Of a stretch of DNA of 5,862 nt, positions 1 through 5,862 are shown piece after piece. The DNA is from a bacterium. GTDB lineage: Bacteria > Ratteibacteria > UBA8468. The DNA lies in contig DAOVNU010000054.1 of assembly GCA_030630065.1 (NCBI GenBank), positions 1 to 5,862 of the forward strand. Direction: 5' to 3'. A program made the position numbers and the translations under genes. The notes beneath the pieces are model-generated. The model ran no database searches, was not told the DNA's origin, and saw only the letters and a program-made list of their open reading frames with translations. Each line of letters starts with the position of its first letter. The first letter of the stretch is position 1.

Positions 1-105
1 CTTTTTGAAGTCCGCAGTCCGATGATGAATAATTGGTCTTGCCATCTCCAGCAGAATCTCCTCCGGCACCGGTGTTGGTCCCGGCGTAAATAATCTTTTC
101 TTCAT
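1..105 (-). CDS. Class V aminotransferase, alanine/serine-glyoxylate type (N-terminal fragment)
   Basis: Only the first 35 codons lie in the window; the gene continues past base 1. The reading from the ATG at 105-103 begins MKKRLFTPGPTPVPEEIL and continues to a PIIHHRTADF stretch. The opening LFTPGPTPVP and the later P-I-I-H-H-R-T are the hallmark N-terminus of PLP-dependent class V aminotransferases annotated as alanine-glyoxylate, serine-glyoxylate or serine-pyruvate aminotransferase. These cytoplasmic fold-type I enzymes move an amino group between alanine or serine and a 2-oxo acid; the catalytic lysine would lie outside the window. The start is well supported: the ATG overlaps the lon stop codon as ATGA, and a strong Shine-Dalgarno sits 7 bases upstream inside the lon 3' end. 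The exact substrate cannot be told from this fragment. In some lineages such enzymes serve serine or glycine metabolism, often beside serA, which could be looked for downstream. Confidence 0.85.
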   Translation of the reverse strand, partial: MKKRLFTPGPTPVPEEILLEMARPIIHHRTADFKK

Positions 106-2441
106 CTTAATGCCTCCTTTAATACCTCATCAATATTCTCCACAAAGATAAATTTTAGATTTTTCTTGATTTTTTCATCAACCTCGGTTAAATCCTTCTC
201 ATTCTCCCTGGGTAGAATTATCCTTTTTATCTCTCCTCTCTGAGCCGCTAAGAGTTTACTTTTCAAGCCCCCGATGGGAAGAACCTTTCCCCTCAGAGTA
301 ATCTCCCCGGTCATTGCTGTATCCGCGCGAACCTTTCTCTTGGTCAGGCAGGAAACAAGCGAGGTAACAATGGTTATTCCCGCAGATGGTCCGTCCTTCG
401 GAACCGCCCCCTCGGGAACATGAATGTGGATATCTAACTCCTTATGAAAACTTTTTTCTGTCTTTAAAACAAATGCATTCGCCCGCACGTAGGAAAGAGC
501 GGCCTGCGCCGACTCCTTCATTACATCCCCCAATCTTCCGGTAATCAGGAGTTTGCCCTTGCCTTTCATCGCCAGAACTTCGGTAAAAAGGATGTCCCCG
601 CCGTATTCTGTCCAGGCAAGACCGGTGGCAACTCCAACCTTGTCTTTCTTCTCGGTAAAATTAAAGGTAAATTTTGCAACTCCCAAATATTTGGCTAAAT
701 CCTTCTCTGCAACCTTTACTACCCCCTTTTGATCATTGGTCACAAACTCCCTGGTCACTTTTCTGCAGATTGTGGCGATACATCGTTCCAATTCCCGCAC
801 CCCTGCCTCGCGGGTATAATTTCTGACGATGGAAAGGAGCGCCTCATCCGTAATTAAAATTTCCGACTCTTTCAGTCCATTTGCTTTTCTTGCCTTGGGG
901 AAAAGGAATCTCTTCGCAATCTCTAATTTCTCCCAGGTAGTATAACCCGGCAGAGCAATCGTCTCCATCCTGTCAAAAAGAGCAAGAGGGATATTCGCCT
1001 CAGTGTTGGCGGTAGTGATGAAGAAAACGTCTCTGAGGTCAAAACCAACCTCAAGATAATGGTCGCTGAAGGAAAAATTCTGCTCAGGGTCAAGAACCTC
1101 CAACAATGCGCTGGCCGGGTCACCGCGAAAATCGGTTCCCATCTTATCCACTTCGTCCATCAAAAAGACCGGGTTTCGGACCTTTGCCTTTTTGATCGAC
1201 TGAATGATTCTTCCCGGCAGGGAGCCGATATAGGTTCTGCGATGCCCCCTGATTTCGGCCTCATCCCTGATACCACCCAGAGAAATTCTCACAAATTCTC
1301 TGCCTAAAGCGTGCGCGACCGATTTACCCAGGGACGTTTTTCCACTACCCGGAGGTCCCACAAAACAAAGAATTGGTCCTTTTAGTTCCTTCGTTCTTTT
1401 ACGCACCGCCAGATATTCCAGAATCCTTTCCTTGGGTTTCTCCAATCCATAATGGTCCTCATTAAGAATTTTCTCGGCATTCTTAATGTCCAGATTATCC
1501 TTCGTCTCCTTTGACCAGGGGAGATTAATCATCCAGTCCAGATAATTACGGATGACGGTTGCCTCAGGGGAAAGAGACATCATTTTAGAGAGTTTTTTTA
1601 ACTCCTCGGTAGATTTTTTCTCTGCCTCAGGGCTCATCTTTGCCTCTTTAATCTTTTTTCTTAAGCCAAGAATCTCGGGAGCGGGTTCCTCCTTTCCCAA
1701 TTCTTGCTGGATTGCCTTCATCTGTTGCTGAAGATAAAAGTCCTTCTGGGTCTTCTCTATCTTTTTAAAGACCTGCCCCTGAATTCTTTTTTGCACGCGC
1801 AGAACTTCGGTCTCATGATTAAGGATACTGGCTAAAACCTTTAATCTTTCCTTAATTTCAACGGCCACCAAAATCTTGTTTTTATCCTCTATCTTCAAGG
1901 GAAGATACCCGGCAATACTATCGGCAAACCGTTCCGGATTATCCGTACTAACTATTGCACCGATAACCTCTTTGGGCATAAAGGGATTGAGTTTATTATA
2001 TTCTTCGAACTGTTCCTTTACCGCCCTACTCAATGCCTCCAATTCCATATCCTTGACAATGCGTACTCTAATCTTTTCGGCAGAAAGGGCAAAATATTTC
2101 CTCTCTGAAAAAAGTTTATTAATCTTTACCCGAAAGAGACCCTCTATTAGGATTTTCATCGAACCATCCGGCTGCCTTAAGGACTGCAGCACCTTGGCAA
2201 AAGTAGCAATTGGATAGAGATCGGAGATTTTTGGCTCCTCCTGATGAATGTCTTTCTGAAAGGCAAGAGCAAGAAAACCATCACTACTCATTGCCTCCTC
2301 AATACTGTTGAGGGAACGTTGTCTCCCCACCAAAAGAGGTAGGACCATTGCCGGAAAAACCACCGTATCCCGCAAGGGAATAAAAGGAATAATTTTTTTA
2401 AGTTTAATATCCTCTAATTTTATTTCCTTAATCATCGCCAT
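102..2441 (-). CDS. lon: ATP-dependent protease Lon (LonA type)
   Basis: A full-length 779-residue homohexameric cytoplasmic protease (E. coli Lon is 784). It unfolds and degrades damaged or regulatory proteins using ATP. Domains in order: N-terminal LON substrate-binding domain about 17-205 (starts IPFIPLRDTVVFP); helical/coiled-coil segment about 210-305; AAA+ module about 320-585 with Walker A GPPGSGKTS at 362-370 (Lys368, Thr369), pore-loop RRTYIG at 401-406, Walker B VFLMDE at 425-430 (Asp429, Glu430), sensor-1 Asn479, arginine-finger region FDRME at 489-493, and sensor-2 region REAGVRELER at 544-553; C-terminal S16 protease domain about 595-779. The catalytic dyad is intact: Ser686 in PKDGPSAG and Lys729 in GGLKSKLL, 43 residues apart as in E. 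coli (679/722). The start is taken at the ATG directly after the clpP TAA, with GGGAG about 9 bases upstream; an ATG two codons later is possible but worse spaced. No clpX lies between clpP and lon. Confidence 0.98.
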   Translation of the reverse strand: MAMIKEIKLEDIKLKKIIPFIPLRDTVVFPAMVLPLLVGRQRSLNSIEEAMSSDGFLALAFQKDIHQEEPKISDLYPIATFAKVLQSLRQPDGSMKILIEGLFRVKINKLFSERKYFALSAEKIRVRIVKDMELEALSRAVKEQFEEYNKLNPFMPKEVIGAIVSTDNPERFADSIAGYLPLKIEDKNKILVAVEIKERLKVLASILNHETEVLRVQKRIQGQVFKKIEKTQKDFYLQQQMKAIQQELGKEEPAPEILGLRKKIKEAKMSPEAEKKSTEELKKLSKMMSLSPEATVIRNYLDWMINLPWSKETKDNLDIKNAEKILNEDHYGLEKPKERILEYLAVRKRTKELKGPILCFVGPPGSGKTSLGKSVAHALGREFVRISLGGIRDEAEIRGHRRTYIGSLPGRIIQSIKKAKVRNPVFLMDEVDKMGTDFRGDPASALLEVLDPEQNFSFSDHYLEVGFDLRDVFFITTANTEANIPLALFDRMETIALPGYTTWEKLEIAKRFLFPKARKANGLKESEILITDEALLSIVRNYTREAGVRELERCIATICRKVTREFVTNDQKGVVKVAEKDLAKYLGVAKFTFNFTEKKDKVGVATGLAWTEYGGDILFTEVLAMKGKGKLLITGRLGDVMKESAQAALSYVRANAFVLKTEKSFHKELDIHIHVPEGAVPKDGPSAGITIVTSLVSCLTKRKVRADTAMTGEITLRGKVLPIGGLKSKLLAAQRGEIKRIILPRENEKDLTEVDEKIKKNLKFIFVENIDEVLKEALR
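113..120 (-). promoter_or_regulatory. Shine-Dalgarno for the aminotransferase gene
   Basis: The minus strand reads AAAGGAGG followed by 7 bases and then ATG. This near-perfect anti-16S match is embedded in the last lon codons (Lys-Glu-Ala). It fixes the aminotransferase start and suggests strong initiation that does not depend solely on coupling to lon. Confidence 0.85.
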
Positions 2442-3032
2442 TTACTTTTTCTCCCGTAAGACCTCATCAACAATCCCATACTTTACCGCCTCTGCCGCGG
2501 ACATAAAGAAATCACGGTCGGTATCTTTCTCAATCTTCTCCAGAGATTGTCCCGTATGCTTGACCAAAATTTTATTTACATAGTCACGTATCCTCAGCAT
2601 CTCTTTGGTCTGAATAGAGATATCGGCGGTCACGCCTTGAGTAGCCCCCCAGGGTTGATGAATCAGAACGCGCGATGATGGCAAAACATAACGTTTTCCT
2701 TTTTTGCCTCCGGCTAAAAGCACAGCCGCCATACTGGAGGCCTGACCAATACAATAAGTAGCAACGTCACACCTGACAAATTGCATCGTATCGTAGATTG
2801 CCAAACCGGCAGTAATTGAGCCCCCGGGAGAGTTAAGGTAAAGACAAATATCTTTTTTCTCATCCTCCATCTGCAAAAAAAGCATCTGCGCCACCGCAAC
2901 GTTGGCAACCATATCATCAATGGCTGAACCAATGAAGACAATCCTATCCTTCAATAAACGCGAATAGATATCATACGCCCTCTCACCTCTGTTCGTTTTC
3001 TCAATCACATAAGGAATCAATTGCCCTTTCAT
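2442..3032 (-). CDS. clpP: ATP-dependent Clp protease proteolytic subunit ClpP
   Basis: A 196-residue S14 serine peptidase, the usual ClpP size, that forms the tetradecameric degradation chamber served by an AAA+ unfoldase such as ClpX, ClpA or ClpC. With the start chosen here the protein opens MKGQLIPYVIEKTNRGERAYDI, matching the family N-terminus (LIPxVxExTxRGERAYDIYSRLL). The catalytic triad is complete: Ser100 in GQASSMAA, His125 in LIHQPWG, Asp174 in DTDRDFFMSA. The oxyanion-side loop LNSPGGS (66-72) is present. The same frame is open upstream to an ATG at 3098, but those 22 extra residues do not look like ClpP and would overlap the previous gene by 70 bases. The internal ATG has an AAGGAG site 8 bases upstream and forms an ATGA overlap with the upstream stop. 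No long propeptide is evident. The gene abuts lon with no spacer; the customary clpX is not there, so its unfoldase must be encoded elsewhere or be another Clp ATPase. Confidence 0.97.
   Translation of the reverse strand: MKGQLIPYVIEKTNRGERAYDIYSRLLKDRIVFIGSAIDDMVANVAVAQMLFLQMEDEKKDICLYLNSPGGSITAGLAIYDTMQFVRCDVATYCIGQASSMAAVLLAGGKKGKRYVLPSSRVLIHQPWGATQGVTADISIQTKEMLRIRDYVNKILVKHTGQSLEKIEKDTDRDFFMSAAEAVKYGIVDEVLREKK
2451..2456 (-). promoter_or_regulatory. Shine-Dalgarno for lon
   Basis: The minus strand reads CGGGAG, then AAAAAGTAA and the lon ATG. The GGAG core is 9 bases from the ATG and 15 from the alternative ATG at codon 3, which favours the first. The site lies in the last clpP codons, so clpP and lon are translationally linked. 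Confidence 0.7.
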
Positions 3033-5758
3033 AATTTTCTCTCCTTTTTTAAATCCGACTTTACCGTCTCCAGATATATTTTTGACCGTATCCTGCAACC
3101 TTTACAACCGGAAAAACCTTTTATTCCCTTTTTCAATAATTCCTCGATCACTCTGCGACAATCACTCATCTTAAAAAGAATTGCCTCTCCGATTCCAACC
3201 CTTAGTCGTTTCTCTAATCTTTTTTCTTTCATTGCTTTAGCATAAAAAGCGGTATCATCTATCGGACAACTTCCTTCCCGCCAGCTCCAGGTGCGCAGTT
3301 TAACCATTCTTCCATCTGTCAATTTCACCGGATATTCCCTGGTTCTTTTTCCCAGACAGGGAACATTATTGGTCATCTCAACCGTATGGTGAAAGGTATT
3401 GGCGCGGTAATCCACCCCCAGAAGAAGAACCTTTCCCTTATTTTTCTCCAATAAATGGAGGGAAGAATTTTTCCCCATTGTGGTTACCTGATGATGATTC
3501 TCCACATATTTTTTTGCTTCTTTACCCCAGGCCGCAAAAGGATGAGTAGGGTTTAGAGAGCGATAAACTCCCTTCATTCTCCAGAACGTATCCGGCACCA
3601 TGCCATTACTTGTCGGCGTCTCTTGCGGACTATAATAGCCAGGGCCCCCTTTCTTAAACGGGGCATCATGATTAAAGGTAGGCATCATTAAAATTCCTTC
3701 TTCGCCGATAGTTTCCATCAAGGCAAAGCAGATTGCTTTTGCTCCACCTTCCACACGCCCGAGAGCAGAAAGGGAAGAATGAACCATCAGTTTATCGCCT
3801 TTTTTAATGCCTAATTTTTTTAAATCTTTTTTAAGAATTTCTTTATTTAATTTAACCTTATAATGAATTTTTAGATAACCGTATTTATCTAAAAACTTAA
3901 AGTATTTTATCATGTCAGAAAACTGTTTTTCGCTTAGCTTTTCTCCTAATTCGCAATTCAACAACCGAAAAATTTGCAGTAAATCTCTTTTCCCATCCGC
4001 CCAATTCAGTGCGGTATCGGTTATCTCTGGTTCCGGTTTATTTCTCCTTTGCAAATGAGGTACCTTTGCCAAAGAAAAGGGGAAACCGACACCTTTTCTT
4101 TCAATAACGATATTTTCGGCAATTTTTTCTTCTTTGGTTAACTCGGAACTCTCACCCCCACCTACCTCCTCCCCCATTGAGGGGGAGGATAGAGAAGGGG
4201 GGGAATTTATTGAAATTCTTTTCTTCTCCTCATCAGATATTTTTTCTAATTCCTTCTCTAAATCGTCAGTTTTCTCTTTTAGATTTAATTTCTTTAAAGA
4301 AATAATTCTTTCTTTCTGCCAGAAAATATTAAAGTTCAATTTCTCTATTGCCTCATTATAACCGATTTTATTGCTAATCAATTTAGCGCTTTCTTCTAAT
4401 ATATTTATCTTTGCCTCTTTCAAAAGAAGGTTTTTGAAACAGGCAATCTCTTTCTCATCCACTGTAGCCAGAAAATAAGAATAGGATGCAATGATATTTA
4501 TTATTCTTTTAGTCAAATTCCAATCGGTAATCCTGTCAAAAGAGTCCTCGGAATTGTGGTGGTATTTCTTCGGGTCAGTCCAGAGCCAATTGGTGGGAAT
4601 TCCAATCGTTTTATCAGGCATAAACGCATCATCGGAAAAATTTCCTCTCTCTATCCGGTAGGGATAAGGAACAAGATAGTTTTTTGCAATGTCCTGCAAA
4701 AGCAAATCACCAAAAAACGGGGAACTTGCCGGATTCATCCTGACATTGATTGGCTTATCTGTCTTGCGATAATCGCAGGAAATTGCGTCCATATTTACTG
4801 CGGCAAGAATTTTTTTTCTATTTTTTTTCTCCGCAAAAAATTGGGCAAAGCCATACCTTTCCTGAGAGATTAAAAACCTTATTCCTCTTTTTAGAGGAGG
4901 AACTTTTTTATCCTTGATTAATTTGTTTAATAACCGGGCAATCTCAATAAGAGCGGCACCTCCAATCGCATCATCATTGAGCATCGGCTCATAGAGATGC
5001 GCCAGAAGTAAAATCTCCTCATTCTTTTGACCTTTCAGAAGAGCATTAATGGTGTTAATAGAGCCATCGTAAATTTTGCTCTTTACCAGGGCATTTACCC
5101 TTACCCTGCCTTTTTTAAGCAGTTCTGCCAAATAATTTCCCTTACGCGGGGTGATACAAAAACAAAAGATTTTCTTGTCTTCTTTAGTATGATACCACCC
5201 TGGGCCTCCACCCCAGCCATTAATCCACGCTGTGCCATCCGGAAGGTCTAAATAACCTTCCGAATAGGCAGGGATGATACCGATTCCGCCCTTTTTAACC
5301 ACCTCTTTTCTGATTGTTTTGGGATGAGCATTCTGGATAAAAACGATTTTTCTTTTAATGTCCGCTCCATTTTTCATTTCTTCTGCACTTACTACTTCCG
5401 CAATTATTCCATCTTTTGATGTAGGAGTACATCTATTAGCAACACAGAATGCTTCTTCTTTATGCTCGGCTAAAATCACATCAGGAACTTCCGGCTCAAC
5501 AATTTTTAAAAAAGCATCCTCAACATCCCAGGCCTCAGGGATGGTATGGTCAAGATAGGTTGTTTTTCCATCGGCAGAAAGAGGAATCTTTTCCACAGAA
5601 ATCCCTGATTCCTTGAATTGGTTAAAACAAAAATCAGCCGACTGATGAAAACCTTTGTAGCAAAAGTCCCTTTCGTAATTATAAATCTGATTGCTATTCC
5701 TTTTCAGATTCTCTAAATCAAACTCCTGTTCAATAATTTTGAATATTTCGGAATACAT
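3029..5758 (-). CDS. Fusion protein: M28-type metallopeptidase, winged-helix-like linker, AAC(3)-family N-acetyltransferase
   Basis: A 909-residue protein with at least three parts. Residues 1-435 resemble M28 aminopeptidase-like proteins (DUF4910/DUF2172 group). A PA-like insert lies at about 115-230, and metal-ligand candidates are His254 (LLAHLYEP), Asp262 (NDDA), Glu300 (SQERYG), Asp324 (NMDA) and His401 (HHNSED). Residues about 436-517 are charged and helical, followed by a Ser/Pro/Gly-rich linker (519-537) encoded by a palindromic repeat. Residues about 578-634 (ALNWADGKRDLLQIFRLL onward) look like the small winged-helix segment that follows some M28 domains. Residues about 636-890 match the AAC(3) antibiotic N-acetyltransferase family: VHSSLSALGRVEGG (659-672), PTF (693-695), RSLNPTHPFAAWG (733-745), LLLGVDYRANTFHHTVE (778-794) with His791 and Glu794, and a C-terminal CKGC (885-888). 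No signal peptide or membrane segment is seen, so it is probably cytoplasmic. It starts by TAATG overlap with the upstream gene, with no clear Shine-Dalgarno. AAC(3)-family enzymes acetylate amino groups using acetyl-CoA; here an antibiotic substrate is unproven, and a housekeeping peptide or metabolite is at least as likely. Confidence 0.85.
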   Translation of the reverse strand: MYSEIFKIIEQEFDLENLKRNSNQIYNYERDFCYKGFHQSADFCFNQFKESGISVEKIPLSADGKTTYLDHTIPEAWDVEDAFLKIVEPEVPDVILAEHKEEAFCVANRCTPTSKDGIIAEVVSAEEMKNGADIKRKIVFIQNAHPKTIRKEVVKKGGIGIIPAYSEGYLDLPDGTAWINGWGGGPGWYHTKEDKKIFCFCITPRKGNYLAELLKKGRVRVNALVKSKIYDGSINTINALLKGQKNEEILLLAHLYEPMLNDDAIGGAALIEIARLLNKLIKDKKVPPLKRGIRFLISQERYGFAQFFAEKKNRKKILAAVNMDAISCDYRKTDKPINVRMNPASSPFFGDLLLQDIAKNYLVPYPYRIERGNFSDDAFMPDKTIGIPTNWLWTDPKKYHHNSEDSFDRITDWNLTKRIINIIASYSYFLATVDEKEIACFKNLLLKEAKINILEESAKLISNKIGYNEAIEKLNFNIFWQKERIISLKKLNLKEKTDDLEKELEKISDEEKKRISINSPPSLSSPSMGEEVGGGESSELTKEEKIAENIVIERKGVGFPFSLAKVPHLQRRNKPEPEITDTALNWADGKRDLLQIFRLLNCELGEKLSEKQFSDMIKYFKFLDKYGYLKIHYKVKLNKEILKKDLKKLGIKKGDKLMVHSSLSALGRVEGGAKAICFALMETIGEEGILMMPTFNHDAPFKKGGPGYYSPQETPTSNGMVPDTFWRMKGVYRSLNPTHPFAAWGKEAKKYVENHHQVTTMGKNSSLHLLEKNKGKVLLLGVDYRANTFHHTVEMTNNVPCLGKRTREYPVKLTDGRMVKLRTWSWREGSCPIDDTAFYAKAMKEKRLEKRLRVGIGEAILFKMSDCRRVIEELLKKGIKGFSGCKGCRIRSKIYLETVKSDLKKERKL
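3041..3046 (-). promoter_or_regulatory. Shine-Dalgarno deciding the clpP start
   Basis: The minus strand reads AAGGAG, then AGAAAATT (8 bases), then the ATG at 3032-3030. The site lies inside the last codons of the upstream fusion gene. It supports the shorter ClpP over the 218-residue reading from 3098. Confidence 0.8.
4148..4204 (-). repeat. GC-rich palindromic element inside the fusion gene
   Basis: A GC-rich island in AT-rich coding DNA. Its core is a perfect 9-base inverted repeat, arms 4167-4175 and 4181-4189 (plus strand TCCTCCCCC / GGGGGAGGA), with a 5-base ATTGA loop. C-rich and G-rich flanks (CCCCC at 4155-4159, seven Gs at 4197-4203) extend an imperfect outer pairing. It is translated in frame as residues 519-537, SPPSLSSPSMGEEVGGGES. 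The composition and layout are like dispersed intergenic palindromic repeats in many bacterial genomes, but only one copy is visible here, so repeat status is inferred. The boundaries are approximate. Confidence 0.6.
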
Positions 5759-5862
5759 TACGCTAAAACAATTATTTTTTTCTCCGGCTTCCAGAGAATT
5801 TTGGCTCTCTTTTTCACAAAATCCAGAACCTTATTCTGTTTCAACTGATTCTGCAGTTCCTC
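5758..5862 (-). CDS. tig: Trigger factor, C-terminal fragment
   Basis: The frame is open from the window edge to a TAA at 5760-5758 and gives a 34-residue tail that starts EELQNQLKQNKVLDFVKK, continues RAKILWKPEKK and ends IIVLA. The pattern (acidic-LxxQL-xxxKVLDFxxxxAKI) matches the last helices of trigger factor, the ribosome-associated chaperone and prolyl isomerase that receives nascent chains at the exit tunnel. The family often ends soon after this AKI-type motif, which agrees with the stop here. The neighbourhood (clpP then lon on the same strand) is the usual home of tig, which strengthens the call. The stop overlaps the ATG of the next gene by one base (TAATG). The fragment is short, so a different protein with a similar helical tail cannot be excluded. 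Confidence 0.75.
   Translation of the reverse strand, partial: EELQNQLKQNKVLDFVKKRAKILWKPEKKIIVLA

Noticed and set aside
1059..1307. Plus-strand open frame of 82 codons inside lon
   Set aside because: It is antisense to the conserved AAA+ region of lon, has no recognisable protein features, and is best explained as a shadow of the lon codons.
1876..2583. Plus-strand open frames opposite the lon N-terminus and clpP 3' end
   Set aside because: Antisense to well-conserved coding sequence, with no family resemblance; shadows of the real genes.
2714..2941. Second minus-strand frame of 75 codons inside clpP
   Set aside because: Lies wholly within the conserved ClpP core in another frame, with no recognisable motif.
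3033..3098. N-terminal extension of ClpP from an ATG at 3098 (22 more residues)
   Set aside because: The extra residues do not resemble ClpP and overlap the upstream gene in another frame; the internal ATG at 3032 has a well-spaced Shine-Dalgarno and the family-typical N-terminus.
3089..3853. AAC(3) domain as an acquired aminoglycoside resistance gene
   Set aside because: It is fused to a peptidase in a housekeeping operon, with no mobile element nearby and composition like its neighbours; the family includes many members of unknown, non-resistance function.
4167..4189. Palindrome as a rho-independent terminator
   Set aside because: The GC stem is within an open coding frame and not directly followed by a T run on the minus strand; downstream domains and genes are intact, so termination here is unlikely.
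4134..4873. Plus-strand open frames opposite the fusion gene
   Set aside because: Antisense to the metallopeptidase and linker coding sequence; the one across the palindrome arises because the repeat is open in several frames.

Overview
The window is part of one tightly packed bacterial operon read entirely from the minus strand. In transcription order (high to low coordinates) it holds: the 3' end of a gene that looks like trigger factor (tig); a 909-residue multidomain protein joining an M28-type metallopeptidase, a winged-helix-like segment and an AAC(3)-type N-acetyltransferase; clpP; lon; and the first 35 codons of a class V aminotransferase of the alanine/serine-glyoxylate type. Non-coding sequence is essentially absent: successive genes overlap by 1 or 4 bases or abut exactly (TAATG, ATGA, TAA|ATG, ATGA). 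No promoter, terminator, RNA gene, CRISPR array or transposon is visible. The operon promoter must lie upstream of base 5862 and its terminator beyond base 1.

Organism: the sequence is moderately AT-rich, the proteins are rich in Lys, Glu and Ile, and Shine-Dalgarno sites are good. Together with the canonical bacterial tig/clpP/lon set this indicates a bacterium. The high charged-residue content, compact gene packing and unusual fusion protein would suit an uncultivated, perhaps thermophilic, lineage such as WOR-3-like candidate phyla. That placement is a low-confidence inference, not something the sequence proves.

Functional logic: tig, clpP and lon are the usual protein-quality-control neighbourhood (commonly tig-clpP-clpX-lon). 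Two departures stand out. The peptidase/acetyltransferase fusion sits between tig and clpP, and clpX is absent between clpP and lon, which abut with no spacer. Trigger factor folds nascent chains, ClpP is the peptidase chamber that needs an AAA+ unfoldase encoded elsewhere, and Lon is a self-contained ATP-dependent protease. The fusion carries a complete set of M28 metal-ligand candidates, so it could act downstream of these proteases on peptides or on amino-group-bearing small molecules, but its substrate is unknown.

The most unusual sequence-level feature is a short GC-rich palindromic element within the fusion gene, read in frame as a Ser/Pro/Gly-rich linker. It resembles dispersed intergenic repeats more than the surrounding AT-rich coding DNA.
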